Assembly (NCBI RefSeq): GCF_002813775.1
Contig: NZ_CP020370.1
Location: forward strand, 2,939,501-3,003,500
Source of the DNA: Candidatus Thiodictyon syntrophicum
Lineage (GTDB): Bacteria; Pseudomonadota; Gammaproteobacteria; Chromatiales; Chromatiaceae
Direction: 5' to 3'
Length of the DNA stretch: 64,000 bases
A program made the position numbers and the translations under genes. Shown here one piece after another: positions 18,499 through 27,845 of this stretch (position 1 is its first letter; each line of letters begins with the position of its first letter). The notes beneath the pieces were generated by a model. That model saw only the letters and a program-made list of their open reading frames with translations, was not told the DNA's origin and did not search any database.

Positions 18499-20091
18499 CT
18501 ACAAATCCACCATCCGCGCCCGGCGCCCGGCAACGGTGTCGCTTGGGACCGGCGGCTCGTCGGCCGCGGCCTCCGCGGCCTGGCGGCAGTTGGTCTGCGC
18601 CCACTGGCGCAGCGCCGCAACCTCCCGCGCCCGGGAGCGGGCCAGCGGGATGATCTCGCCGGCGGACTTCAGCAGATGCTCGGTGCGCAACTCCTGCCCC
18701 GGGTCCGCATACGCCTCGTAGAGTGCGTTGATGACCAGTTCTTCCAGCTCCGCCCCGCTGAAGCCCTCGGTGGCGCGGACGACACCGGCGAGGTCGTAGT
18801 CGGTGGGTACGCGCTTGCGCCGACCCAGGTGGATCATCAGGATCTCGGCGCGGTTGCGCGCGGTGGGCAGGTCCACAAAAAAGATCTCATCCAGGCGGCC
18901 CTTGCGCAGCAGTTCGGGCGGAAGCTGGGAGATGTCGTTGGCGGTGGCCACCACGAACACCGGCTGGGTCTTCTCCTCCATCCAGGTCAGCAGGGTACCG
19001 AAGACCCGGGTGCTGACCCCGCTGTCGCCGCTGCCGCCGATTCCGGACAGGCCCTTCTCCAACTCGTCGATCCACAACACGCAGGGGGCCACCCCCTCGG
19101 CCACCGCCAGCGCCTTGCGCATACGCTCCTCGGACTCGCCCACCAGCCCGGCAAAGACCCGGCCCAGGTCGAATTTCAGGAGCGGCTTCTGCCACTCCGC
19201 CGCCACCGCCTTGGCGCAGAGGCTCTTGCCGCAGCCCGGCACCCCCACCAACATGACCCCGCGCGGGTTGGGCAGGCCGAAGTCGCGCGCCTTCTGCGAG
19301 AAGCCCTCGTTGCGCTGGCGCAGCCAGGTCTTGAGGTTACCCAGGCCGCCGATGCCGCCGAAGTCCTCCACCGCCGCCGTGTATTCCAGTATCCCGGACT
19401 TGCGGATGATCTGTTCCTTCTCCTCCAGGATGGATTTCACGTCGGCCCCGGTCAGTCCCTGCTGGCTGACGATCGCCTTGGCCAGGGCATTCTCCGCCTC
19501 CGAGCGCGTGAGTCCCTGGCACGCCTTGACGATGGCGTCCGTGGCGTCCTCGGTCAGGCTCAAAGTCACCGTCGGGTTATCGCGCACCTGCTCCACCAGA
19601 CGCTTGAGCACCTCGCGATACTCGTCCTCGGTGGGCAGCGGCAGGTCCACCACCGTCACGTCTTTTTGCAGCTCGGTCGGAATCGCCAGCAGCGGGGAGA
19701 GCCACAGCAGGGTGCGCGGCGAGCCCTTGAGTTCCGGCACCAGGTCGCGCAGCAGCCGGATCAGGAGCGCGGCGTCCGGGGCGTTGTCCTTGAGATACGG
19801 GTGAAAGTCCTTGAACAGGAACAGCGCCCCCTCCTGGTACCCGGCGACGAAGGCCAGAGCGCGCTCGGGCCGGCGGGTATCCTCCTTGGTCGCCGGGCGC
19901 CCCTGCGGGTCCACGAAGCCGCGCGAGACCGACCACACGAAGAGCTTGCGCGGGCGCTTCCACATCTCCTTCTGGCGCAGCAGTTCGTCGACCAGTTCCA
20001 GGGCGCGGTCCTCCTCGCTGGAGACGATGGTGACGATGGGATAACCGGCGCGGATATAGGTCGCGAGGTCCTTGACGAAGGCCTTGGCCAT
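18499..20091 (-). CDS. Ycf46-like AAA+ ATPase (paralogue 1)
   Basis: 530 residues. The N-terminal 240 residues are the family-specific domain ([20 protein letters not shown], with [10 protein letters not shown]). The AAA+ module begins with an [11 protein letters not shown] linker; Walker A is GVPGCGKS at 283-290, Walker [13 protein letters not shown] near 337-348, sensor 1 [31 protein letters not shown] with the arginine finger. This is the cyanobacterial/chloroplast Ycf46 type, single AAA ring ATPase of unknown substrate. It is the last gene of the minus-strand cluster and lies 18 bp after the DUF2997 gene. Two more paralogues occur at 22754..25087 and 26274..27845. Confidence 0.88.
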   Translation of the reverse strand: MAKAFVKDLATYIRAGYPIVTIVSSEEDRALELVDELLRQKEMWKRPRKLFVWSVSRGFVDPQGRPATKEDTRRPERALAFVAGYQEGALFLFKDFHPYLKDNAPDAALLIRLLRDLVPELKGSPRTLLWLSPLLAIPTELQKDVTVVDLPLPTEDEYREVLKRLVEQVRDNPTVTLSLTEDATDAIVKACQGLTRSEAENALAKAIVSQQGLTGADVKSILEEKEQIIRKSGILEYTAAVEDFGGIGGLGNLKTWLRQRNEGFSQKARDFGLPNPRGVMLVGVPGCGKSLCAKAVAAEWQKPLLKFDLGRVFAGLVGESEERMRKALAVAEGVAPCVLWIDELEKGLSGIGGSGDSGVSTRVFGTLLTWMEEKTQPVFVVATANDISQLPPELLRKGRLDEIFFVDLPTARNRAEILMIHLGRRKRVPTDYDLAGVVRATEGFSGAELEELVINALYEAYADPGQELRTEHLLKSAGEIIPLARSRAREVAALRQWAQTNCRQAAEAAADEPPVPSDTVAGRRARMVDL

Positions 20092-20109
20092 GGTGGGGCT
20101 CCCGTCGGG

Positions 20110-20316
20110 CTAGAGGGTCACGCCTTCGGTCTCCTGGACCAGGACCCGCTCGGGCTCCCGCTCATAGTCGGCGGTCAGCTCGCGCGCCTGGACCGTGCCG
20201 AGCGCCTGTTCCATCGCCTTGGTGAAGTCCAGGCAGTTACCCCCCTCGCCGCCCTCCACGCGGATCTCGGTGCGACCGTCGCGCTTGATGGTGATTCTCA
20301 TCTTTTTCATCGGCAT
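20110..20316 (-). CDS. DUF2997 small protein
   Basis: 68 residues: MPMKKMRITIKRDGRTEIRV, then GGNCLDFTKAMEQALG. This is the DUF2997 pattern, a small beta-rich protein usually encoded next to DUF1257/Ycf35 and Ycf46-like ATPases, and both are present in this cluster. The start at 20316 is chosen for its GAGGAG 9 bases upstream; the upstream open extension shows no family similarity. Role unknown; co-occurrence suggests an adaptor or substrate of the ATPase. Confidence 0.75.
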   Translation of the reverse strand: MPMKKMRITIKRDGRTEIRVEGGEGGNCLDFTKAMEQALGTVQARELTADYEREPERVLVQETEGVTL

Positions 20317-20345
20317 GGGGTCTGTCTCCTCGATGGTCTCTGCGT

Positions 20346-20648
20346 TCATGGGGCGGCCAATCGCCCGCCCCAATAATCCGGCCGGCGGCTCCCGTGCGCG
20401 ACCGCCAGGATCAGGACGCCGTCGTCTTCGATCGCATAAACGAGTGCGTACGGAAAAGTGTGCACGCCTCGCTTGCGCACCCCGGGGCGGATTTCGGGTG
20501 CGAGCAATGGACATTCGGCGATCCGGGCGGCGGTGCGACGGACCTCGCGTAGCAGGCGCCGACCCAGCCCCTTGGCGCGAAGCTCCAGGAAGCCCAGCGC
20601 CTCGTACAGCTCAGCCTCGGCAGCCTCGTGGTAACGGACCTCAATCAC
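20346..20648 (-). CDS. RelE/ParE-family toxin
   Basis: About 100 residues from a GTG (VIEVRYHEAAEAELYEAL) that lies inside the end of the antitoxin gene. The ParE/RelE fold is shown by the N-terminal beta-alpha-alpha arrangement and by RKRGVHTFPYALVYAIEDDGVLILAVAHGSRRPDYW, where the final strands and Arg-rich tail are characteristic. An ATG-start extension to 20681 is possible but overlaps more. It would poison gyrase or translation if free; the partner precedes it. Confidence 0.8.
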   Translation of the reverse strand: MIEVRYHEAAEAELYEALGFLELRAKGLGRRLLREVRRTAARIAECPLLAPEIRPGVRKRGVHTFPYALVYAIEDDGVLILAVAHGSRRPDYWGGRLAAP

Positions 20649-20871
20649 CCAGCAGTCGCTCCGCCTGGGCGTACACATCATCCGCCGACCGCGCCCGGGC
20701 CGAGCCGTTGCGGTAGGCGGCGAGCCGTCGCTCCACCTCCTCGCCCCAGAGCCCGTCCCACTCGTGCTCGTCCAAGTCGTCCAGGCTCGCCAGGAGTCGT
20801 TCGGCCAGTACCGCCCGGTCTTCGACCGGCAAGCGGAGTGCGGTCTTCAAGACATCTTCAACGATGACCAT
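20641..20871 (-). CDS. Addiction-module antitoxin
   Basis: 76 residues starting MVIVEDVLKTALRLPVEDRA, with the LAERLLASLDD segment and tail of the addiction module component family (TIGR02574 type) that pairs with ParE/RelE-like toxins. AGAGGA lies 5 bases before the ATG. It overlaps the toxin gene by 8 bp, the normal coupled order. The pair interrupts the AAA/SUMF1 gene run but keeps its orientation. Confidence 0.8.
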   Translation of the reverse strand: MVIVEDVLKTALRLPVEDRAVLAERLLASLDDLDEHEWDGLWGEEVERRLAAYRNGSARARSADDVYAQAERLLGD

Positions 20872-20964
20872 GGATTCCTCTCTCGTAGCGTCTTCTCGTG
20901 ATGCAGCTAATGATAAGGCCGGACATCCGCGGCCGTCTTGACCTCTCTCCCCATACCCTCCCCT

Positions 20965-21136
20965 GAGAGGGGTATGAAGTACGAACGCACAGGTCAGCGC
21001 CAGGCCGCGTGCTCGCCGCGCCGCCTCGCCTACCGGCGGGCGGCCCGGCGGCACGCGGGCCACCGCCCCCCTTGTGGGGGATGGGTGGGGGATGAGCGGG
21101 TAGGGTGTTCATGAAGGCAAGGACGGGGAAGCTGGC
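20965..21136. repeat. Diverged copy of the target-gene 3' flank cassette
   Basis: Contains GCCGCGTGCTCGCC, CGCCTCGCCTACCGGCGGGC and a terminal GGGGAAGCTGGC, the same order as the cassettes behind the two DGR targets (31166..31359 and 33997..34192), but much changed. Confidence 0.6.
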
Positions 21137-21924
21137 CTCACGAGACGAAACCCCAGGTAGTTGAAGCGGTCGCGCGGGTCGTTCCAGCCGCGGCACGCAC
21201 CCCGGCACCCCTTCTCGGGCGCGACGTGCCACCAGCTCCCGCCGCGGTACACCCGGCCCCAGCCTCCCTCCGGCCCCCGGGGGTCACGCACCGGTGACTT
21301 GCCGTAGTAGTCGCTACCGTACCAGTCCGCGCACCATTCCCAGACGTTGCCGCTCTGGTTGTAGGTCCCGTAGCCGCAGACCCCGCCCGGATAGCCGGAC
21401 ACCGGACAGGTCGTCTCGTTGCCCTTGTTCTCGTCGTGCCGGCACCGGCGCGCGTCCCACGCGTTGCCCCACGGATAGATCAGCCCGGCAGGTCCCCGCG
21501 CTGCCTTCTCCCACTGCGCCTCGCTCGGCAACGCGCCGCCCGCCCAGTTCGCATAGGCCACCGCGTCGTCCCAGGAGACGCACACCACCGGGTGCTCGGC
21601 CTTCTCCGGCGGGAAACTCTGCCCCGACCAGATTGCTTGGCCAAGATAGTCCTCGTCCGGCACCCGATGGCCGGTCGCCTCGACGAACCGCAGGTACTGC
21701 GCATTGGTCACCGCATAGACCCCGATCCAGTAGGCCGTCAGATGCACCCGATGCTTAAGGTAATTAAGGTAATCCGTGTCCCGCCCGTCGCCCATCTCAA
21801 ACTCACCCGCCGGCACATAGACCATGACCGAACCGTCCCGGACGTTGACCGCCAGCGGCGGCGGGCAGCCGTCGTCCAGCCATTCGCGGGTGCCGTAGCG
21901 CGTTGTTTGGATGTCTGTCGCCAT
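21109..21924 (-). CDS. FGE-sulfatase/C-type-lectin-fold protein, non-matching DGR-target paralogue
   Basis: 271 residues, one SUMF1 domain: VYVPAGEFEMGDGRDTDY near 34-51, YWIGVYAVTNAQYLRFVEATGH, PVVCVSWDDAVAYANWAG, LPSEAQWEKAARGPAGLIYPWG, GNVWEWCADWYGSDYYGKS and the C-terminal RGGSWW...RGACR...LGFRLVRPAS. The family includes formylglycine-generating enzymes, but the catalytic double-Cys arrangement after GGSW is not preserved as such. The C-terminus aligns with the DGR variable repeats yet has one extra codon and changes at non-adenine positions, so the local template cannot have written it as it stands. Confidence 0.85.
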   Translation of the reverse strand: MATDIQTTRYGTREWLDDGCPPPLAVNVRDGSVMVYVPAGEFEMGDGRDTDYLNYLKHRVHLTAYWIGVYAVTNAQYLRFVEATGHRVPDEDYLGQAIWSGQSFPPEKAEHPVVCVSWDDAVAYANWAGGALPSEAQWEKAARGPAGLIYPWGNAWDARRCRHDENKGNETTCPVSGYPGGVCGYGTYNQSGNVWEWCADWYGSDYYGKSPVRDPRGPEGGWGRVYRGGSWWHVAPEKGCRGACRGWNDPRDRFNYLGFRLVRPASPSLPS

Positions 21925-21956
21925 GTCAGATCCTCAGTTCAGGTGGGATGTCCTCG

Positions 21957-22094
21957 CCCTCTCCCCCGGCCCCCTCCCCCACGGGGGGAGGGGAATCACA
22001 GGGTCGATACCCCCACGGACGGTTCCTCCTTCTCCCCCTCCCCCGCCGGGGGAGGGGGCCGGGGGGAGAGGGGAGAGGGAGAGAGGGGGAGAGA
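21957..22094. repeat. G-rich cluster repeats, two units
   Basis: Units of the form CTCTCCCC-CGGCCCC-CTCCCCC followed by its inverse GGGGGAGGGG, with GGGGGAGAGG endings. On the minus strand this lies between the DUF1257 gene and the SUMF1 gene. Confidence 0.9.
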
Positions 22095-22099
22095 CTGCA

Positions 22100-22495
22100 T
22101 CAGAATCGCTCGCACACCAGGATCTCGATCTCCCCATTCTCCAGCACCCGCTCCTCCTCGATGATGAGCCCCTGTTCCAGCACCTGCTGCTTGACCGCGA
22201 GGTGCGCATAGGTGCGGTTCAGTTCCTGGGCAAAGCTCTCCTCACGCAGCGTAGTGTTGCCGCGCACCCCCCACCAGTCGGCGCAGAGGGCGAAGGTCGC
22301 GTCGGGTTGGCGTTGGAAGCCGATGTCGTATTGGCTGCCGGTGTCGATGACGACCTGGCCGTACTCGGTGTTGCCCTGGTAGCCGCGGATCGGGACGCGC
22401 TCCCCGGCCTGGTAGCGGTGGTGCAACTGGCGCAGGGTGTCCTCCAGCAGGATTTGGTCGCGGATGACCGTCTGGACGCGGGTGAAATGGGACAT
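22100..22495 (-). CDS. Ycf35-like DUF1257 protein
   Basis: 131 residues beginning MSHFTRVQTVIRDQILLEDT and containing RGYQGNTEYGQVVIDTGSQYDIGF, then TYAHLAVKQQVLEQGLIIEEE; this is the DUF1257/Ycf35 family. Ycf35 and Ycf46 are classically co-conserved in cyanobacteria and plastids, and DUF2997 is their small companion; all three are here. GGAGG lies 8 bases before the ATG at 22495. Biochemical function is unknown. Confidence 0.85.
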   Translation of the reverse strand: MSHFTRVQTVIRDQILLEDTLRQLHHRYQAGERVPIRGYQGNTEYGQVVIDTGSQYDIGFQRQPDATFALCADWWGVRGNTTLREESFAQELNRTYAHLAVKQQVLEQGLIIEEERVLENGEIEILVCERF

Positions 22496-22573
22496 GGGTT
22501 GGGCCTCCGGCGGCGATGTTCGTAGGTTGTTGGTTGGGGTTGGGGTTTTTCCCGCGGGCTCGGCGCCCACTTT

Positions 22574-22745
22574 CCCCCTCTCCCCCGGCCCCTCCCCCCA
22601 GGGGGAGGGGAGAAGGAGACCGAGAGCGCGGCGAGAACGCCCTCTTCCTCCCCCTCCCCCCGAGGGGAGCGGAAAAGGAGGTGCGTGGCGGGGATGGCCT
22701 CTTCCCCCCCTCCCCCCGAGGGGGAGGGGGCCGGGGGGAGAGGGC
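22574..22745. repeat. G-rich cluster repeats, three units
   Basis: Three palindromic C-run/G-run units between the kinase-AAA gene stop (22754) and the DUF1257 start (22495). Confidence 0.9.
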
Positions 22746-22753
22746 GCAGAGTG

Positions 22754-25087
22754 CTACGCCGCCCTTGCATTGCCCGCCGCCCACTGTTGCAGGTACTCAA
22801 GCTCCCCCGCCCGCGCCTTCGAGAGCGGTGGCGACTCGGCCAGGGCTGCGCGGATGTCGCCATCGGTCAACTCCCGCGCGTCCTCGGCAAAGGCCCGATA
22901 GAGCCCGGCGACCACGGCCGCCTCGATCTCAGCGCCGGAGTAGCCCGCGCTCGCCGCCGCCAAGGCGGGGAGGTCGAAGCCGACCGGGTCGCGCTGGCGG
23001 CGGGCGAGGTGGATGCGGAAGATCCCCGCCCGCTCGTCGGCCCCCGGCAGACCGACGAAGAAAACCTCATCGAAGCGTCCCTTGCGGGTGAACTCCGGCG
23101 GCAGGCGCTGGATGTCGTTGGCGGTGGCGGCGACGAAGACCGCCGCCTGGCGGTCCTCCAGCCAGGTCAGGAAGGTGCCGAAGAGCCGCTTGGCCACGCC
23201 GCTGTCGCGCGCCTGACCCAGCCCGCTGAAGGCCTTCTCCAGTTCGTCGATCCACAGGATGCAGGGGCTCACCGCCTCGGCGGTGTGCAGGGCGCGGCGC
23301 AACCGTCCCTCGGACTCGCCGAGCAGGGAGGCGTAGACCCGGCCCAAATCCAGGCGCAGCAGGGGCACCTGCCAGTCCGCCGCCAGGGCCTTGGCGGTCA
23401 GGCTCTTGCCGCAGCCCGGCACCCCCACCAGCACCACCCCGCGCGGCGGCCGCAGCCCGAAGCGCCGGCCGGCGGGGTCGAAGGCCTGGCGGCGCTTGCC
23501 GAACCAGGTCTTGAGCCCGGTCAGCCCGCCGACATCGCCGAAGCCCACCGTCGGTCGGCAGAACTCCAGCACCCCCTCCTTGCGCACCGTCTGCTCCTTG
23601 TCCGCCAGCACCGCCTCGGCCACGCTGGCGTCCAGTGCACCGCGGCTCAGGATGCCGCGGCGCAGCACCCGCTCGGCTTCGCGCCCGGTGAGCCCGAGCA
23701 GCGCCCGCGCCAGGGTCTCCTTGAGTGCTCCCTCGGGTTCAGGGCAGCCGGCGTCCGCGGCGGTGTCCTCCACCAGCCGCTCCAGCTCCGGCAGCTCCGG
23801 CGGCGGGTAGAAGAGCAGGGTGGCGTCGGCCGCCAGCTCCTCCGGGATCACCGGCGAGGGGCCGACGAAGACCAGGCTCTTGCGGGCGCGCTTCACCGTC
23901 CAGATGGCATCGCGGATCAGGCGCACGACCACCGGGGTGAAGTGCCGGTGCATGTCCAGGAACACATAGATCGCCTCGTCCGGACCGCGGAAGACGTGCT
24001 CCAGCGCCAGCAGCGGATCGCCGTGCGACTGGGAGCCGCCCGACCCGCCCACCGGCTGGCCGTCGCGGTCGCACAGCCCGGTGGTCGCGCTCCAGACGAA
24101 CAGCTCGATCGGGCGCCGCTCGGCCATCGCCTCGCGCACCCGCCGCAGCGAGGCGAGCGCCCGCTCCTCCTCGTAGGTCTGGAGACAGACCAGCGGGAAA
24201 TGGGCGCGCAGGTGGACCTCGATCTGCCCCTCCACATGGTTGATCAGGGCGCCGTGACGCTGGGCGGCGCGGAGATCCGCGAGCAGCTCTGCGGCGCTCT
24301 GATAGCGCCGTTCCGGCTCCTTCTCCAGCACCTTGGCGATCACCCGGGCCAGGCGCGGGTCGAAGGCGTCGGTGGCGAGCGGCGTCAGGTCCGGCGGATC
24401 GTAGAGGATCTGGCGCACCAGGCTGCCCTCGTCCCGGCCCGGGAAGGGCAGGGTGTTGGTCAGCAGTTGATAGAAGGTCACCCCCAGGCCCCACAGGTCC
24501 GCGTTGAGCCCGGCAGCGCCGGAGAACTGCTCCGGGGCCATGTAGGCGACCGATCCAACCCGGGTCGCCGCGCGGTACTGGGAGTGGGCCATCAGCCGCG
24601 CCAGGCCGAAGTCCAGGATCTTCACGGTCCCGTCCGGACGCCGCATCAGGTTGGCGGGCTTGATGTCGCGGTGGATGGCGAGCCCGGCGTGGGCATAGTC
24701 CAGGGCCGCGCCGGCCTGGCGGACGATCTCGATCGCCTCCTCCAGGGGCAGCGGGCCGCGCTGGGCCAGCACGGTGCTGAGCGGCTCACCCTCCACCAGT
24801 TCCATGACCGCGAACAGCACGCCGTCGGACTCCGCCAGGCCTAGCTCCTGGACGATATTCGGATGGTTCAGGGTACGCACCACCCGCAGCTCGTTGCGCA
24901 GCAGTTCGCGCGCCTCCTCGTCCTGGGCGTGGGGCACGCATACCGCCACCTGCTCCGGCCAGCCGTTGGCGGCCTGGTTGAGGTTGCGGGCGGCGTAGAC
25001 GGTCTTGAAGCCGCCGCGCCCCAAGGGCCGTTCGATCAGGAAATCGCCCAGGCGCTCGCCGGGGCGCACGCTGCCGTCTGCGCTCAT
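22754..25087 (-). CDS. Ser/Thr kinase-like domain fused to Ycf46-like AAA+ ATPase (paralogue 2)
   Basis: 777 residues. Residues about 13-270 are a eukaryotic-type kinase domain: [13 protein letters not shown] glycine loop, [13 protein letters not shown] hinge, [10 protein letters not shown] catalytic loop, DFGLARLM and MAPEQFSG. The beta-3 position reads VAVCVPHA, so the usual VAIK lysine is Cys; activity is uncertain. From about 285 the Ycf46-type N-domain follows, then AAA+: GVPGCGKS Walker A near 557, [12 protein letters not shown] Walker [28 protein letters not shown] sensor region. The start ATG overlaps the stop of the HTH gene (25084..25087). The fusion links phosphorylation signalling physically to the ATPase. 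Confidence 0.88.
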   Translation of the reverse strand: MSADGSVRPGERLGDFLIERPLGRGGFKTVYAARNLNQAANGWPEQVAVCVPHAQDEEARELLRNELRVVRTLNHPNIVQELGLAESDGVLFAVMELVEGEPLSTVLAQRGPLPLEEAIEIVRQAGAALDYAHAGLAIHRDIKPANLMRRPDGTVKILDFGLARLMAHSQYRAATRVGSVAYMAPEQFSGAAGLNADLWGLGVTFYQLLTNTLPFPGRDEGSLVRQILYDPPDLTPLATDAFDPRLARVIAKVLEKEPERRYQSAAELLADLRAAQRHGALINHVEGQIEVHLRAHFPLVCLQTYEEERALASLRRVREAMAERRPIELFVWSATTGLCDRDGQPVGGSGGSQSHGDPLLALEHVFRGPDEAIYVFLDMHRHFTPVVVRLIRDAIWTVKRARKSLVFVGPSPVIPEELAADATLLFYPPPELPELERLVEDTAADAGCPEPEGALKETLARALLGLTGREAERVLRRGILSRGALDASVAEAVLADKEQTVRKEGVLEFCRPTVGFGDVGGLTGLKTWFGKRRQAFDPAGRRFGLRPPRGVVLVGVPGCGKSLTAKALAADWQVPLLRLDLGRVYASLLGESEGRLRRALHTAEAVSPCILWIDELEKAFSGLGQARDSGVAKRLFGTFLTWLEDRQAAVFVAATANDIQRLPPEFTRKGRFDEVFFVGLPGADERAGIFRIHLARRQRDPVGFDLPALAAASAGYSGAEIEAAVVAGLYRAFAEDARELTDGDIRAALAESPPLSKARAGELEYLQQWAAGNARAA

Positions 25088-25308
25088 GGGTGTTCACCCC
25101 CAGGTTTCTTCGCGGGCCGGCGGGAGGACTCGGTGAGCTTGCGCCGATCCTCCAGCCAGGCGTCGATGTCGGCCTTACGGAAGCGCCAGGCCGAGCCGAT
25201 CTTGATGCCGGGGATGGTTCCCTTCTGGGCGTAGCCGTAGAGGGTCTTTTCGGCGATCTTGAGATAGACGGAGAGGTCTTGGAGGGTGAGGATTTCTTCT
25301 TCGGTCAT
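25084..25308 (-). CDS. Excisionase-type helix-turn-helix protein
   Basis: 74 residues: LTLQDLSVYLKIAEKTLYGY (winged helix-turn-helix), GTIPGIKIGSAWRFRKADIDAWL, the MerR-like excisionase family signature, then a short basic tail. Such proteins act as small DNA-binding regulators or recombination directionality factors. Its stop overlaps the start of the kinase-AAA gene by 4 bp, so it is coupled to it and may regulate the cluster. Confidence 0.85.
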   Translation of the reverse strand: MTEEEILTLQDLSVYLKIAEKTLYGYAQKGTIPGIKIGSAWRFRKADIDAWLEDRRKLTESSRRPAKKPGGEHP

Positions 25309-25372
25309 TGGTTGCTAGCTCTGGAAGCCACTCTCTCCCGATCCCTGTGCTTAGGGATGGCGGAGTCGGTGT

Positions 25373-26194
25373 TCATGAAGAACAGGAGAGCGAAGCGCTC
25401 TTCGCGATACGAAAACCAAGCGAGAAAACGCGACCATCGCTTTGGCACTGCCCGAAACGAGTCGCGCCCCGGAAATCTAATTCATCTAAGTGCTCAAAAC
25501 TCCCGCCACGGATCACACGTACGGAGCCTGTCTCCGGCCCTGTTGGGTCGCGCTCTGGGGAGTTACCGTAATAGCCGTCTTCCCGCCAATCCGCGCACCA
25601 CTCCCAGATGTTGCCACTCTGGTTGTAAGTCCCGTAACTGGATACCCCGCCAGGATGGTCGTATGCTTGACAGGTGGTCTCGCCACCTTTGTTTTGGAGG
25701 TGTCGGCATTTGTTTGCGTCCCAGTCCCGGCCCCAGGGATAAATCAAGCCCTCACGCCCCCGTGCCGCCTTTTCCCACTGCGCTTCCGTGGGCAACTCGC
25801 AACCAGCCCACTTTGCATAGGCCTGCGCGTCATCCCAGGAAATGCCGACTACCGGGTGATCGGCCTTCGCTGCCGGGAAGCTGCGACCGACCCAGATCGG
25901 ATCTCCCCTATCTGTTCGATCCGGCGCCCGATGCCCGGTCGCTTCCACGAATCTGAGATACTGCACATTGGTCACAGGATAAACCCCGATCCAGAAGTCC
26001 GAAAGATAAACGCGATGTTTGGGACAGCCACTTCCGACCCCCCCGCCGGAATCCTGATCGTCTCCCATCTCAAACTCCCCTTCGGGGACATAGACCAAAA
26101 TCGAGCCATCCCTCTGATTGACCGCGAGCGGGTGCTCAATAACATATTGGCCGGGCGCGTGCTCCCGGATGATCTTTAATGGCTTGATAAGCAT
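25373..26194 (-). CDS. FGE-sulfatase/C-type-lectin-fold protein, diverged paralogue
   Basis: 273 residues with the complete SUMF1 frame: ILVYVPEGEFEMGDDQDSGG, FWIGVYPVTNVQYLRFVEATGH, PVVGISWDDAQAYAKWAG, LPTEAQWEKAARGREGLIYPWG, GNIWEWCADWREDGYYGNS and RGGSF...FRGATRF...LGFRIAKS. Base composition is lower in GC than in the other three copies. The C-terminus aligns in position with the DGR variable region but has changes at many non-adenine template positions, so it is either an old target or a fixed sensor. It sits between the HTH gene and an AAA+ gene. Confidence 0.85.
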   Translation of the reverse strand: MLIKPLKIIREHAPGQYVIEHPLAVNQRDGSILVYVPEGEFEMGDDQDSGGGVGSGCPKHRVYLSDFWIGVYPVTNVQYLRFVEATGHRAPDRTDRGDPIWVGRSFPAAKADHPVVGISWDDAQAYAKWAGCELPTEAQWEKAARGREGLIYPWGRDWDANKCRHLQNKGGETTCQAYDHPGGVSSYGTYNQSGNIWEWCADWREDGYYGNSPERDPTGPETGSVRVIRGGSFEHLDELDFRGATRFGQCQSDGRVFSLGFRIAKSASLSCSS

Positions 26195-26273
26195 GATTGC
26201 GCTGCTGGCCTCTCCCCATTAGCACCAGCTATCGATTATCTACTCTCAGTCCCTATACGATTCGGGGAGCAGG

Positions 26274-27845
26274 CTAGAGATCCAACAACCGCTCCCCCCG
26301 CACCTTCTCCACCTTCACCTCATCCGCCGCCCCGACCTTGGAGGCATTGCGCGCCTCCCCGCGCAGGACCAACTGGCGCAGCCGCTCGATGCGCTCGCGG
26401 TGCGACTTGGCCAGCGGCACCATGTCGCCGGCGGCGCGCAGCAGGTCCTCGGTCTCGATCTCGCGCTGGCCGTCCATGAAGGGGGCGAACATGCCGTCCT
26501 TGACCACGGCCTCCAGCTCGGCGCCGACGAAGCCCTCGGTGGCGCGGGCGATGGCCGGCAGGTCGAAACGGCTGCGCACCATCGGCAGGCCCTTGCGGTT
26601 CAAGTGCACCTCCAGGATCTGCTCGCGCTCCCGCCCCGTGGGCAGGTCGAGGAAGAACAGCTCGTCAAAGCGCCCCTTGCGCAGGAACTCGGGCGGCAGG
26701 CGCTCCACGTCGTTGGCGGTGGCGAAGACGAAAACCGGGGTCTGCTTCTCCTGCATCCAGGTGAGGAAGGTGCCCAGCACCCGGCTGGAGGTGCCGCTGT
26801 CACCGGCGGAGCCGGCGAAGGCCTTCTCGATCTCGTCGACCCAGAGCACGCAGGGGGCGATGACCTCGGCGATCTGCATCGCCTCGCGGATGTTCTTCTC
26901 CGAGGACCCCAGGATGCCGCCGAATACCGCACCCATGTCCAGGCGCAGCAGCGGCAGCTTCCACATCCCGGCGGCAACCTTGGCGCACAGGCTCTTACCG
27001 GTGCCGGGGATGCCGATCAGGGCCACACCGCGCGGCAGGTCCAGGCCGTAGTCGCGCGCCGCCTCGCTGAAGGCGAGCCGCCGCTTGGCCAGCCAGTCCT
27101 TGAGCGATTCCAGGCCGCCGATGCGGTCCTCCTGTTCAACGAAGGGATAGAGTTCCAGGGCGCCGCTCTCCCGGATGATGGCGCGCTTCTCCTCGACGAT
27201 CAGGTCGATGCAGCGCTCGTCGAGCCGCCCGCCGCGGCCACTGACCACCGCCTTCTGGAAGACCCGCCGCGCCTGGGTGCTGGTGAGGCCGAGCGCCGCC
27301 TCCACCAGCTTGGCACGCAGCCCCGGTGTGACCTGGCGCAGGGCGCCGACGTCGCCGACGGTGCGCTCCAGCAGGGCGTCCATCTCCGCCGCGTCGGGCT
27401 TAGCCAGTTCCAGGACGGGCAGGTCGTGTTTCAGCTCCGCCGGCAGGCAATGCTCCGGGGTGGTGATGAGGATGCTCTTGCGCGGGCTGCGCGCCGGCAG
27501 GCTGGCGGCCAGGTTGCGCAGGCCGCGCAGGGTCCCGCGCTTGGCCTCCCACACCTGATGGAAGTCCTTCAGCACGAAGGTCGCCCCGCCGGGGTAGTCG
27601 CGCAGCATCCGCAGGATGGTGTCCGGGGTCGCCTCGCGCTTGTCGTCGAAGGGCACCTTGGCGGGCTTGAGGCAGGTGAACTGGTCGGCGATATCCCAGG
27701 TGTAGAGCCCCTCGTCCGCCGGCCAGCCGGGACCGCGGCACAGGGCCTCGATCTCGGCGAGCACGCGCGCCTCCTCGGTGGTGACCACGTTGACGATGGC
27801 GATGCGGGCGTCGAAGTGGAGTTTCAGGTCTTCTGCGAAAGTCAT
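26274..27845 (-). CDS. Ycf46-like AAA+ ATPase (paralogue 3)
   Basis: 523 residues. N-domain MTFAEDLKLHFDARIAIVNV with FVLKDFHQVW; AAA+ module with IGGLESLKDWL, Walker A GIPGTGKS near residue 282, CVLWVDEIEKAF Walker B, and FVFATANDVERLPPEFLRKGRFDELFFLDLP. The ATG overlaps the TGA of the radical-SAM gene (ATGA), so the two are made together. C-terminal tail is basic and ends in RGERLLDL, similar to the other paralogues. Confidence 0.88.
   Translation of the reverse strand: MTFAEDLKLHFDARIAIVNVVTTEEARVLAEIEALCRGPGWPADEGLYTWDIADQFTCLKPAKVPFDDKREATPDTILRMLRDYPGGATFVLKDFHQVWEAKRGTLRGLRNLAASLPARSPRKSILITTPEHCLPAELKHDLPVLELAKPDAAEMDALLERTVGDVGALRQVTPGLRAKLVEAALGLTSTQARRVFQKAVVSGRGGRLDERCIDLIVEEKRAIIRESGALELYPFVEQEDRIGGLESLKDWLAKRRLAFSEAARDYGLDLPRGVALIGIPGTGKSLCAKVAAGMWKLPLLRLDMGAVFGGILGSSEKNIREAMQIAEVIAPCVLWVDEIEKAFAGSAGDSGTSSRVLGTFLTWMQEKQTPVFVFATANDVERLPPEFLRKGRFDELFFLDLPTGREREQILEVHLNRKGLPMVRSRFDLPAIARATEGFVGAELEAVVKDGMFAPFMDGQREIETEDLLRAAGDMVPLAKSHRERIERLRQLVLRGEARNASKVGAADEVKVEKVRGERLLDL

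Noticed and set aside
21137-21266. C-terminus of the 21109..21924 gene as a third variable repeat of this template
   Set aside because: One codon longer and several mismatches at non-adenine template positions.
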